From assembly GCA_013214355.1 (NCBI GenBank), contig JABSSL010000003.1, positions 122,743 to 186,742 on the forward strand: a stretch of 64,000 nucleotides of DNA, written 5' to 3'. The notes under the pieces are model-generated. The model did no database searches, was not told the DNA's origin, and saw nothing but the letters and a program-made list of their open reading frames with translations. Position numbers and translations under genes: made by a program. This DNA is from Saprospiraceae bacterium. GTDB lineage: Bacteria; Bacteroidota; Bacteroidia; Chitinophagales; Saprospiraceae. Shown here in pieces: positions 51,224-60,491 of this stretch. Positions within the stretch are counted from its first letter, which is position 1; the number at the start of each line of letters is the position of its first letter.

Positions 51224-54200
51224 CTAATTAGCAGATAGCAAGGCAAGACTATCCTCTCCCCTGCTAAAATAGAGCCAATCAAGTAGTACATTTACCTTTT
51301 GCTCATCTTTGTTTTTGAACACCAGGTAAACATCATGTGTAGTTTGCCTTGCTTTTAGGGGTAGTTGAATTTGTTGTAAATCCTCCTGCTCGTTGGCAGT
51401 CAATGGGAAAGTACCAATTATTTCTCCATCCGGTTGATCTAACCGTACTTCCACCTGGCCTTCTCCTTTGACAACTGCTCGTAGGTGGATTTCCTCAATG
51501 GAGGTGAAATCAATATCTGTTAGGCCGATGAAGCGATTATTGGTCAAACCGCCCAAGCCGTCATTTCTGGTAATAATTCTCGTGCGATTGACCCCCTCAC
51601 TTCGGATTTGCAGTTGCTCTGCTTCAAACTTGGCAGCGCGCAAAACTAAAGAATTTTGCTTGGTAATAGAAGAAATATTCCCACTACCTTGATCGGTGTA
51701 GGTAGCCATTAAGACATACACTCCCTGTTGCTTGTCTCGATCATGTCGGTCTGTCAAAAAAGTTCCTTTGGTGGCAAAGGCCGCTTCTTTAGCTGGTGGA
51801 CCAGATAACGATAGAATATACTTTACCATATTCTCCGCCTGTTGCTGCGTTAGTTGAGGATGAGCAGACATCGCTGTTTCCCCCCAATTTCCACCTCCCC
51901 CTGCAATCACTTTTTGCGAAAGCATGGCAACGGCATTTTCATCATCCTTGTATCGCTGTGAGATATCTAAATAACTTGGACCGTTGATCTTGATCTTTTC
52001 TGCATGACAATTTTTGCAATCAGATTGTCCCACCAATTGGGCACCTCTGGCAATGGGCGAGGTAGGGGTGGCATCCGCCATTTGATGGCCTTGGGCCACT
52101 ACGGTTAAGTCGTAGCCTTCTTCAAGATAGTCTATGTTGACCTTGACCAAATTAGAAGGAATAGTGCCCTCCGTGAGGCTGCCATCTTCCCGATCTTTTA
52201 CCTTCACCTCATAGTCGATCAAACCATCATTCCAATAGAGACTATTGTTTCCATTAATATCCCAAGCTACTGATGGTGGCTCATTCCCAACCTGAATATC
52301 AATAGCAGATTCTGCGACTAGGCCGGATGGGTCTTTGACCTTCAACTTAACGCGATAGGTGCCAGGACTAGTAAAGGTATAAGTTGGGTAAGCTGTGCGA
52401 TCTTCTACCTCTCCACCCTTAAAGATCCATTCATAGGACAGGGCATCTCCATCCAGGTCTTCGGATGCTGCGGCAGAGAAACCGACAGTCATAGGAGCGG
52501 CACCAACCGTTTTGTCCGCTTCGATGCGTGCTATCGGGGCACGATTGCCATCTACGTATTCAATCTTCGATAATCGGGCTTCTGGGTTTCTAGCAAACCA
52601 TTGCATCCCGTATTCCAATAAGTATAAGGCACCATCTTTCCCAAAGACCATATCCATCGGACGCTTTAGATTGGCCGAGGGCATGAAGGGGTCTGCTTTG
52701 ATAAAATTCCCTTCTTCGTCCATCTTCACAATATAGATCCAGTGGCGCATCCATTCATAGATGAATAATTTATTATCAAAGTAGTCAGGAAATTGTTGTT
52801 TAGCTGCCGGGAAGGCATCCTTGTGGAATACGGGCCCCGCCATAGGGTTTTTCCCACCTGTAGCCGTCCAAGGGAACTCCTGGGAGGCATCATAAGAATA
52901 CCAAATCAGAGAAGGCTGAAAGGGCGGGAGCTCCTTCAACCCAGTATTGTTAGGTGAATCATTAATCGGTTTTTCCGGATTGAACTTAGGGCCGGATTCC
53001 TCCGCCGTAAAATCATAATCGTGGTAGACCTTCCCATCCCCGCGGAAGTAGGGCCAGCCATAATAACCGGCTACTTGTGCTTGATTGACTTCATCATAGC
53101 CCTTAGGGCCTCGATTTTCTCCATCTTTTCCGGCATCAGGCCCTACATCTCCCCAATACAACCAATCTTTCTTTTGATCAATGGCAATGCGGAAGGGGTT
53201 GCGACAGCCCATCACGAAGATTTCTGGGCGGGCGTTGGGCGTGCCTTCGGGGAAAAGATTGCCTTCGGGGATCGTGTAGCTACCATCTTTCTCGGGGTGG
53301 ATCCGCAGGATTTTGCCACGCAAATCGTTAGTGTTAGAGGATGTCCTTTGTGCATCCCAAGGTTCGCGGCCTTCCCGTTCATCAATCGGTGCGAATCCAT
53401 TAGAAGCAAAAGGATTAGTATCATCCCCAGTAGATAGAAAGAGGTTTCCATGCTGATCGAATTCGAGGGAGCCTCCCGAGTGGCAACAGGTTATTCGTTG
53501 GGTTTTGACTTCTAGGATGACTTTTTCAGATTCGTAATCCCAAGTCTCTCCGTCAAAGTCAAATCGGGAAATAACATTAATGGATGCTTCGCCGGGGGGA
53601 GCATAATAGACGTATACCCAATTCGTTTCCTCGTAATCCGGGTCAATGGCGACTCCCATTAAACCATCTTCAAATTTATCCCAAACGGGAAGCATCGTAA
53701 CGAGTCGAAGGCTTTCTTTTTCTGGGTCCCATAGTTTGATGCCTCCTTTTCGCTCTACTAGAATCACCTTGCCATCGTCAAAGATGTCAAGCTCCATCGG
53801 CTCATTCAAATTGGAAGCAAGCACGGTCTGTACAAATCGATTTTCTGCTGGGACCGGATAGGTATGCGCTTGATTGTAGTCTAGCGGCTGATTTTTGCCA
53901 ATAGCATACTTGATACCACCCCAAAGGTGCTGCAAAAAGACGGTTTCCGAATAGCTTTCCGGGGTATGACCCCAGCCCGTATAGAATGCCCTACCTCCAT
54001 CGTACTCGTGATACCAGGAAATGGGGTGTTCTGCTCCATTTTTACCTCCCTCATAGGTGGATTCATCTACCCGCATCAGTACCTTGATGTCTGGATTGAT
54101 CTGTTTGTAATCGTACCATTCGTCTGTACGTACTATCGGACCTTTTCCAAGTTTACGGGTTGCAGGATGGTTGCCGTCTAAAATGATAGATGTAGCTTCT

Positions 54201-54619
54201 TGTGTTGCTGGATGGCTCATGAAGTAGGCACCTACCAACTTGCCATACCAAGACCAGTGATATTCAGTGTCAGCTGCAGCATGGATACCCACAAAGCCCC
54301 CTCCAGCTTGAATGTATCGTTCGAACTCAGCTTGTTGGGTAGCATCAAGGATATCGCCAGTCGTATTTAGAAATATGACTGCCGAAAAAAGAGATAGAAA
54401 CTCCTCCTTAAACTGGCTTGCATCCTCAGTATGAAAAACTTTGAAACCATTTTCTCGCCCCATCTTATTGATGGCAATGATTCCCGCTTCGATGGAAGCG
54501 TGACGGAACCCCGCAGTTTTCGAGAAAACCAAGACGCGCTTTTCTCTTGGTTTTTCTAGGCATGAAACTAACAAGGTAGATAATAACAGTACGAGCAAAA
54601 GTCCTAATGATCGGTTCAT
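51224..54619 (-). CDS. Lipoprotein: ThuA, PQQ sugar dehydrogenase-like, PKD, cytochrome c and CBM6-like domains
   Basis: A 1131-residue lipoprotein; the lipobox LVSC puts the lipidated Cys at residue 20. Domains in order: ThuA-like (about 28-245: FRHASIEAGI, GGFVGIHAAADTEY, WYHEYDGGRAFYTGWGHT); a soluble sugar dehydrogenase-like six-blade propeller (about 260-690: SGGSLEFDQHGNLFLSTGDD, GCRNPFRIAIDQ, GQYYGWPYFRGDG-type segment); PKD (about 695-778); a short Ig-like unit; cytochrome c with CKNCH at 868-872 and a likely Met ligand in ETAMSAHP; and a CBM6-like jelly roll (about 985-1125). It is expected to oxidise or process a sugar derivative outside the inner membrane and pass electrons to the fused haem. 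The substrate is unknown. Confidence 0.85.
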   Translation of the reverse strand: MNRSLGLLLVLLLSTLLVSCLEKPREKRVLVFSKTAGFRHASIEAGIIAINKMGRENGFKVFHTEDASQFKEEFLSLFSAVIFLNTTGDILDATQQAEFERYIQAGGGFVGIHAAADTEYHWSWYGKLVGAYFMSHPATQEATSIILDGNHPATRKLGKGPIVRTDEWYDYKQINPDIKVLMRVDESTYEGGKNGAEHPISWYHEYDGGRAFYTGWGHTPESYSETVFLQHLWGGIKYAIGKNQPLDYNQAHTYPVPAENRFVQTVLASNLNEPMELDIFDDGKVILVERKGGIKLWDPEKESLRLVTMLPVWDKFEDGLMGVAIDPDYEETNWVYVYYAPPGEASINVISRFDFDGETWDYESEKVILEVKTQRITCCHSGGSLEFDQHGNLFLSTGDDTNPFASNGFAPIDEREGREPWDAQRTSSNTNDLRGKILRIHPEKDGSYTIPEGNLFPEGTPNARPEIFVMGCRNPFRIAIDQKKDWLYWGDVGPDAGKDGENRGPKGYDEVNQAQVAGYYGWPYFRGDGKVYHDYDFTAEESGPKFNPEKPINDSPNNTGLKELPPFQPSLIWYSYDASQEFPWTATGGKNPMAGPVFHKDAFPAAKQQFPDYFDNKLFIYEWMRHWIYIVKMDEEGNFIKADPFMPSANLKRPMDMVFGKDGALYLLEYGMQWFARNPEARLSKIEYVDGNRAPIARIEADKTVGAAPMTVGFSAAASEDLDGDALSYEWIFKGGEVEDRTAYPTYTFTSPGTYRVKLKVKDPSGLVAESAIDIQVGNEPPSVAWDINGNNSLYWNDGLIDYEVKVKDREDGSLTEGTIPSNLVKVNIDYLEEGYDLTVVAQGHQMADATPTSPIARGAQLVGQSDCKNCHAEKIKINGPSYLDISQRYKDDENAVAMLSQKVIAGGGGNWGETAMSAHPQLTQQQAENMVKYILSLSGPPAKEAAFATKGTFLTDRHDRDKQQGVYVLMATYTDQGSGNISSITKQNSLVLRAAKFEAEQLQIRSEGVNRTRIITRNDGLGGLTNNRFIGLTDIDFTSIEEIHLRAVVKGEGQVEVRLDQPDGEIIGTFPLTANEQEDLQQIQLPLKARQTTHDVYLVFKNKDEQKVNVLLDWLYFSRGEDSLALLSAN

Positions 54620-54985
54620 AATTGTTTAAAGTATTCCTCCTCAGAGGTTTTCGTTTTGATAAATTAAGGCTCACCTTCACGATCTATTTGGTGGTCCCGT
54701 TGGGTATGAAAAGAAATGTTTGGCTTTGGTGGTAATTCGGTCGTTAGTAGGTAAGGCTTGGTCTTACTTTCGTTTTAATGGCACACTACTCTTGTGGCCA
54801 CCAAAAATACTAAATGGATGTAGTCTCGCAAAATGAATAACCCTAATGCATAGAATTAGACAGATAAAGACCAGATAACAGAGGAAAAGTATAAAAAGGT
54901 AGGAAAAAGATCAGTGGCTAGCGCTAGTCCGGTTGAGGGCTGGCTACTGCTGCTGCAGGATTAACTTATGTTTGGATCTATGGTA
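54620..54985. other. Intergenic region, no gene seen
   Basis: The region has no convincing frame on either strand. It contains the palindrome CTAGCGCTAG at 54918-54927 and a GTGGCCAC palindrome near 54795, either of which could be a regulator site. It should contain the promoter of the ThuA/dehydrogenase lipoprotein and the 3' end of the 54986-55720 gene. Confidence 0.45.
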
Positions 54986-55720
54986 CTAAGCCGTCGAGTA
55001 GGCTTCCTGGCGTGACGTCCGGGGGGCCTGAGCACCTAATGGGAGGAACAAGAGCGGGTGCTGAGCGGACGAAATACCTCGCCAATCGATTGTTGAGAAA
55101 GGAGAAACGTTTGAATCTATAGGATAGACCGTTAGGTCAATTTCATTTCTAATCAATTCCGCATTCAGACTTGGGCAGCTAAAGTCCAAGCCCTGCTGGG
55201 TATCCTGGTCGATGTGCGAAATATTGTTCCAATGTATTCTAGTAAGAGTACTGTTCATTACCTGAAAGACTCGTGGTAGGAAATTGGCGGCAATGAGTTG
55301 CTTAACCTTATTTTCTGTCAATCCCGGGCCATTCCCGGCAAAAAGGACGCTCTTAATGCCACGAAAAGGGTAATTAAACGGTAACCACAAAATAGGGAAG
55401 CCCAAATCAACCAGCCGCTGGATTATTCGGTAGGACTGAAGGCTATTCTTAGCCGGCTGACTGGGTTTTCCTAATAAATACAATGAAAAAAGTTCTTTTT
55501 GTGTTCGTGGAAACTTGGATTCATTGCTAGATCCACTACGCTTTACCTCTGAATCGGGGCTCCAGATGGATATCTTTCCGCTACTTGGATTGTCTAATCT
55601 TGCAGAAGAAAATAAAGACAAGGGAGCGGAAAAGGCCTTGGCGAGCCCCAGGGCATAGGCCAAGTTTTTCTCTTTACCAGGGTATAAATGCGTAACGTAA
55701 ATGAGATCTAGCATAGCCAT
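54986..55720 (-). CDS. UspA-like cytoplasmic protein (tentative)
   Basis: A 244-residue protein without a signal peptide. The beginning (MLDLIYVTHLYPGKEKNLAYALGLAKAFSAPLSLFSS) follows the universal stress protein pattern of a first beta-strand, a long helix over the LA-x(2)-A motif, and a second strand. The end (RGISSAQHPLLFLPLG) resembles the closing strand of such folds. The middle has GIKSVLFAGNGPGLTENKVKQL, like the start of a second half. The ATP-binding G-2x-G-9x-G motif is not clear, so it may be a non-nucleotide-binding member. It lies 50 nt after the next gene upstream on the same strand. Confidence 0.45.
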   Translation of the reverse strand: MAMLDLIYVTHLYPGKEKNLAYALGLAKAFSAPLSLFSSARLDNPSSGKISIWSPDSEVKRSGSSNESKFPRTQKELFSLYLLGKPSQPAKNSLQSYRIIQRLVDLGFPILWLPFNYPFRGIKSVLFAGNGPGLTENKVKQLIAANFLPRVFQVMNSTLTRIHWNNISHIDQDTQQGLDFSCPSLNAELIRNEIDLTVYPIDSNVSPFSTIDWRGISSAQHPLLFLPLGAQAPRTSRQEAYSTA

Positions 55721-55770
55721 GGTGCATTATTTTCTTACTATTGAACTAAACAGTCGGGGGTAGGGGAATC

Positions 55771-56175
55771 TTAATCCAACAATTTTGGAGCGACCCTTGC
55801 CGTAGTGAAACTTATCTCCAGCGCATCTAGTGCTGGCTGCTCAGGGAAGTTGGATACATATTTTTTTCGCTTGATGTTGTCGATGGTTTGTTGGTCTTTT
55901 TGTAAAATGCTAGAAGGAAGTTGTTCGGGATTGTAAGGCTTTGGCAACATACGTTCTGTGTTGCGCCACCATTTTCGGTTAGTTCTAGTATCCACTCCTT
56001 GGGGGGAGAAAAACACACTCGGTTGTACGAATACTGGATTTACCAAGATAGTGGCTTGGCTTGATCTCTCTACTCTTCCTTCCCCACTACGGTAGGCGGA
56101 AGTATATTGCACTTGTCCACTTAAAGGAATACCTAATATCAGCATCATAATGAAAACATATCCTGATTTCTTCAT
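55771..56175 (-). CDS. Small secreted hypothetical protein
   Basis: A 134-residue protein with a signal peptide (MKKSGYVFIMMLILGIPLSGQ). The mature part contains RTNRKWWRNTERMLPKPYNPEQLPSS and is basic in the middle; no family is recognised. It lies 81 nt after the PepSY-like gene and 50 nt before the UspA-like gene, so the three probably share a transcript. Confidence 0.55.
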   Translation of the reverse strand: MKKSGYVFIMMLILGIPLSGQVQYTSAYRSGEGRVERSSQATILVNPVFVQPSVFFSPQGVDTRTNRKWWRNTERMLPKPYNPEQLPSSILQKDQQTIDNIKRKKYVSNFPEQPALDALEISFTTARVAPKLLD

Positions 56176-56256
56176 GGTTCGACAATTTAAAAGTGAAAAG
56201 AAAAGTAGCGGGACAATCGCTGTAGTCTGACGTGATAAGCTTCTGCGCTTAGCACG

Positions 56257-56706
56257 CTATCGAGGGATCAGACTGAGTTCAATTCTATCTTCTTCGAGTA
56301 TTTCGCCTCCTTCGTTCAAGAGCTTAATCGAGACGTTATTAAGGGTTTCAGTTTCGACTCTATAAATAGTTCGGCTGGGCTGCTCCACCTTACCTAGATA
56401 AGTAATCTGCCGGGTAGCATAGAGTTGTTCAACGAATTGCTTTACACCTTTGGGCAGCGCAGGGACCATTAGTCGCGTCCTCGTTTCTAGCCATTGTCCA
56501 TCTTGGTCAAAAAAGACTTTTTTCAACCCGTCTTCATGTGAAAACATAGCTACGAAAGCACCTTCTCTACACTCCCAAAAAGGATTATTTACTTCTGGGT
56601 TTAGCTCCGCAAAAGCATTCAAAACGGCCACCGGTGTGCTTTTCTGTGCTTGTAGCGCAACAGAGGAGAATATTAAGGCGATAAACAAACAGGTAATTCT
56701 TCTCAT
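56257..56706 (-). CDS. Secreted PepSY-like small protein
   Basis: ATG 56706 is chosen because it opens the signal peptide MRRITCLFIALIFSSVALQAQ; a longer frame starting at 56787 adds 27 residues without sense. The 149-residue protein has the periplasmic PepSY-like pattern of Bacteroidota: VLNAFAELNPEVNNPFWECREGAFVAMFSHEDGLKKVFFDQDGQWLETRTRL, followed by a second similar half (GKVEQPSRTIYRVETETLNNVSIKLLNEGGEILEED). Such proteins are thought to be small periplasmic binding or inhibitory modules. Two direct GTTTTACTAT repeats lie just upstream. Confidence 0.6.
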   Translation of the reverse strand: MRRITCLFIALIFSSVALQAQKSTPVAVLNAFAELNPEVNNPFWECREGAFVAMFSHEDGLKKVFFDQDGQWLETRTRLMVPALPKGVKQFVEQLYATRQITYLGKVEQPSRTIYRVETETLNNVSIKLLNEGGEILEEDRIELSLIPR

Positions 56707-57043
56707 ATATAGTGGTGTTGATGTGTATTTAATAGTTTTACTATCATTAAGACGTGTTTTACTATTCATTTGTTTAGAACAACCCATTAACTTTCTTTAT
56801 AGAAGCCATAAGGAGTGCTGTAAGCTGGATATGGAAACCACAAATTATAGGTAGGTAACTCCTCATTTAGGGAAAGGTTGTAGAGAGGGAGGCCGGAAAT
56901 TGACGTTCTTCTTTGTAGATGCAGTACTGAACGGTGAGACTAAGGCGATCCCGTGGGGAGTGATGTCTAAGCTGGACTTAACAATAGAGGAAGGATTTGT
57001 TTAACTAGAGGAGTAAGTAATAATTGAATGGAGTGCTTAGGAC
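56707..57043. other. Intergenic region between the PepSY-like gene and the cyclase gene
   Basis: The region carries the direct repeats described separately and presumably the promoter of the three small minus-strand genes. No gene is supported in the rest, 56766-57043. Confidence 0.4.
56735..56765 (-). promoter_or_regulatory. Two direct repeats upstream of the PepSY-like gene
   Basis: GTTTTACTAT occurs at 56735-56744 and 56756-56765, 21 nt apart, which is two turns of DNA. Regularly spaced direct repeats close to a start codon are the form of site bound by tandem regulators such as LytTR or OmpR-type proteins. Confidence 0.35.
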
Positions 57044-60000
57044 TTAGTCCTTCACCAATGCTCCTTCGACAAAGTACATACCAATAGAGTTGGCACTTTC
57101 ATCAAAATCACCATGATAGTGGCACTTGAATTGATCCTTAACCAGCTCGTAGGTAGTAGCTGAAATATTGACTTCACCAGCTTCTCCGTTCGTTTCCATA
57201 CGTGAGGCAACGTTTACCGTATCCCCCCAGATGTCATAGGCGAATTTCTTGATGCCTACTATCCCCGCTACAAGGGGACCCGTATGAATGCCGATCCGGG
57301 CTTCAAAAAAGGTTTGTCCGAGCTGCTTTTTACTTAGGGCGTTTTCATGCATGAAGGACTGAATTTCCAAAGCTGCATGAATGACGTTAGAGGCATCATT
57401 TACATCATCATCAGAGGCTATTCCCCCAACACATAAATAGGCATCGCCCACTGTCTTGATCTTTTCCAGGCCGTGTTTTTCGATGATATGGTCAAAGGCC
57501 CTAAAGCAATGATCTATTTTTGCCACCAACTCTTCTGGCTCCAAAAGCTCCGAGATTCGTGAGAACCCCTTAAAATCAGAAAACATCACCGTTACCATTT
57601 CATGTCTACGCGCTTTGGCTGACCCAAATTTCTTCAACTCATCAGCTGTACCAGCTGGCAGGATATTGAGTAGTAACTCTTCTGATTTTTGCTTTTCTTT
57701 TTCCAACTCCTGGGTTCGAATCTTAACTAGTTCTTCTAATTCTTTTTCGTGTTTCTTTATCGTATAGATGCGATAGCGCGCCACCGCATAAAAGATTCCA
57801 AACAAAAGAGCTACACACAAAGCCCAGAACCACCAAGTTTTGTAATAAGCTTCTTGCACATGGATCGCCAAGGCTAATTCTTGATTGCTCCAACTACCAT
57901 TGAGACCTTTCGTTCGTACTCGTAGCGTATAGCGGCCCGCGGGAATATTATTGTACCGAACTTCTGAAATGGGCGTAGGATCTGACCAACCTTCTTCAAA
58001 GTTCTCTAGATAATACCGATAGGCCGGTTGTGTTACTCTCCGGAAATCAGGATGAGCAAATTTGAAAGAAAAGAAGCGATCACTGGGCGCAAATACGAAG
58101 GAAGTCTGCTGCTGTAGACCAAAGGTTTGGCGAATCAGGCTATCCGATTTAACATCTAAGTGAGTGAGGCCCGCCAAACGGATGGGACTGCCGTTCTCCT
58201 GCTGCTCTACGGCTAGAAAACTGTCATCCGGATAAAAGGCATTTACTCCATCTAGCCCCCCAAAGTACATCATACCCGTTTGGGATTTATGAAAGGAGAT
58301 CCGGTTGAATTCGTTAGAAGAGAGCCCGTCATTGGCTGTGAAATTCAGAAAACTATATCGGGCAATGGAGAACCTACACAAGCCAAAGTCCGTACTGAGC
58401 CATAAGACGGAATCACTCTCTGGCAGAATGCCATTGATGAAGTTATTAGGTAAACCCTCTTCCATGGTGAATACTTCCAACTCCCTACTGGCCAAATGTA
58501 AGCGATGGAGGCCATAGGCAGTAGCTAACCACAGGAAACCCCGTTTGTCCTCATAGGCCGCATTCACCTGTTCATGCTGGAGGTTAACTGGACTATCGTT
58601 CCGGTCGTGGAAATGGGCTATTCGCCCCTCATTTACGTCAATTTGATACACTCCATTATCCAAGGTGGATAACCAAAAGTAATCTTGACCTTCGGGTTGA
58701 TATATATGACTAATACTACCTGAGAGGGAATCCCACTGGCCATATTGATCCTCAAAAGGAATTAGAGTTTCTCGTTCAGTATCGTATTCGTACAACCAGC
58801 TATCAAAGCCAAACCATAGTTTTCCTCTTCGATCCTTGGAAATCACGCCCAAATCTTCGGCTGGATGTTTAAAGAGTGTATCTACCTGTAAATTGCTGAG
58901 TTGTATTCTTTTACCGTTGCCGGTGTATAGGTATCCCTTATCGTAAAAGATTCCAAAGGGGGCATTGAAAAAATCATTGGAGGGAAAGAGCGGAAGCAGT
59001 TCGTTATTATTGGGGTCGTAGGTATGAATGGAGTTATAGTACGCCATGTAAATCTTCCCCGCTTCATCCTCGGTCATTCCTCGCACGCTGCAAAAGACAT
59101 TGCTGCAGTTTTCATTTCCTCCACTGAGCAGTTGCGTGAAATAATCGCTAGATCGAACGAAGTTATCCGAGCGAATAATCTTGATGGCACCAAAGTCTGT
59201 ACTCAACCAGATCACCCCGCCCCGATCCTTAAAGATTTGTCGGTAGAGCGCATTGTTCTTGGTCAAGGGACGAATAGCTTCATCATAGTTGGTCAGGTCC
59301 TTACTGTAGTTAGAGAAATACCAAAGGTTGCCTCGTTCGCCAATCCAGAGGTCACCATTATCTTCTACGAGAAAGGCAGCAGCAGTTTCTTCGATAGGCA
59401 CCCGTCCATTTAGTGGATGTCCCTGCGACGTCTGCAAATCTAGGGAGAGCTGATAGAGATAGCCATTTGCTAGTAATACCCAAATGCTTTCCTCAATCGT
59501 TTGAATCTGTATAATGCGGCTATCGGAAGTGCTTTTCGTGATCGGAGCTTGCCATTTTTGAAGTATATTTCCTTGATCATCTATTTGCCACAGTTCATTT
59601 TCAAAAGCGCCTACGTAGTAGGCCCCCTGATGATGGATCATGGGGCGCTTGGGGTATTGACCTGGTACCTCCAGCAAGGTCTTTAAACTACTATCTGGCG
59701 AAAGAACTTGGATCGAGGTCTTCCCCGAACGCTCGTCATAGGTGGCCATCCAAATCCGTTCCAGGGTATCCCGCATTAGGTTGTGTGGAACCATCGATTC
59801 CCGCCGTACAATTGGGCCGTCCTTTATTTTCTTTACCTGTAAGCTATGTTGCTCCGGGTGTAGCAGTGAAACATGATCAGGGTGGGCCAAATAGACCTTA
59901 CCATCTTGAGCAATGATCATGTCCGAAATGGTGTTGTACTGTAATTTATGCTCTTCGCTCTGTGCATTAAAAGCAATAAAACTACTGCCGTCAAAACGGT

Positions 60001-60193
60001 TCAGACCATTGATGGTGGCCATCCAAATGAAACCGTAGGCGTCCTGTTGGATTTTGAAAACATTGCGATGACTAAGCCCATCTTCGATACTATACACCTG
60101 GATATTCTCATTTGTAAACTGAGCTTGTACAAATGATTGGGAGTATAATAGGATACTTAGTAATAGGATTACTTTTCTCATGGGTCTTAGCAA
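57044..60193 (-). CDS. Periplasmic two-component-type propeller sensor fused to adenylate cyclase
   Basis: A 1049-residue protein with a signal sequence (MRKVILLLSILLYSQSFVQAQ, from the second ATG at 60181 or the first at 60193). A large periplasmic sensor of Reg_prop units follows, with motifs IQQDAYGFIWMATINGLNRFD, EDNGDLWIGERGNLWYF and YEDKRGFLWLATAYGLHRL. A Y_Y_Y domain (about 690-775, RYYLENFEEGWSDPT) and one transmembrane helix (WWFWALCVALLFGIFYAVA) come next, then a coiled coil and a class III cyclase domain. The cyclase keeps the metal-binding Asp in MFSDFKGFS and in GDAYLCVGG, the purine-selecting pair Lys (KIKTVGD) and Asp (YDIWGD), and the NVASRME transition-state residues. These mark an adenylate rather than guanylate cyclase. 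It links an envelope signal to cAMP. Confidence 0.85.
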   Translation of the reverse strand: MLRPMRKVILLLSILLYSQSFVQAQFTNENIQVYSIEDGLSHRNVFKIQQDAYGFIWMATINGLNRFDGSSFIAFNAQSEEHKLQYNTISDMIIAQDGKVYLAHPDHVSLLHPEQHSLQVKKIKDGPIVRRESMVPHNLMRDTLERIWMATYDERSGKTSIQVLSPDSSLKTLLEVPGQYPKRPMIHHQGAYYVGAFENELWQIDDQGNILQKWQAPITKSTSDSRIIQIQTIEESIWVLLANGYLYQLSLDLQTSQGHPLNGRVPIEETAAAFLVEDNGDLWIGERGNLWYFSNYSKDLTNYDEAIRPLTKNNALYRQIFKDRGGVIWLSTDFGAIKIIRSDNFVRSSDYFTQLLSGGNENCSNVFCSVRGMTEDEAGKIYMAYYNSIHTYDPNNNELLPLFPSNDFFNAPFGIFYDKGYLYTGNGKRIQLSNLQVDTLFKHPAEDLGVISKDRRGKLWFGFDSWLYEYDTERETLIPFEDQYGQWDSLSGSISHIYQPEGQDYFWLSTLDNGVYQIDVNEGRIAHFHDRNDSPVNLQHEQVNAAYEDKRGFLWLATAYGLHRLHLASRELEVFTMEEGLPNNFINGILPESDSVLWLSTDFGLCRFSIARYSFLNFTANDGLSSNEFNRISFHKSQTGMMYFGGLDGVNAFYPDDSFLAVEQQENGSPIRLAGLTHLDVKSDSLIRQTFGLQQQTSFVFAPSDRFFSFKFAHPDFRRVTQPAYRYYLENFEEGWSDPTPISEVRYNNIPAGRYTLRVRTKGLNGSWSNQELALAIHVQEAYYKTWWFWALCVALLFGIFYAVARYRIYTIKKHEKELEELVKIRTQELEKEKQKSEELLLNILPAGTADELKKFGSAKARRHEMVTVMFSDFKGFSRISELLEPEELVAKIDHCFRAFDHIIEKHGLEKIKTVGDAYLCVGGIASDDDVNDASNVIHAALEIQSFMHENALSKKQLGQTFFEARIGIHTGPLVAGIVGIKKFAYDIWGDTVNVASRMETNGEAGEVNISATTYELVKDQFKCHYHGDFDESANSIGMYFVEGALVKD

Positions 60194-60491
60194 GTACCTA
60201 GAAAAGGATTTCTGTGCACTTGTGTCTATTTTGTTTGATAACCAACGCGAACCAGTATTCCTATACTTTTTTGCCAGAAAGGATGAGCTAGTGACTTATC
60301 CATTATCAGTGGATAACTGTACAGCTGAATCCTCTTGGGGATAAACTGGTCGTATGGTTAGCTTCTTACAATGGGACGAAATTAACCAATTCGCTTCAGC
60401 TAAAGAAATTCAGTCTATCCTAAAGGTTTTCTTTAACAAATGCTAATTCATTGTTATGCTTTTGCATATTTGCTAAACTGAAAACGTATCC
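60194..60491. other. Divergent intergenic region
   Basis: No gene is seen. TTATCCA (60296-60302) and TGGATAA (60310-60316) form a perfect 7-bp inverted repeat, whose reverse complement (GATAATGGATAAG) is one base off the GATAATGGAAAG motif found elsewhere in the window. Confidence 0.4.
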
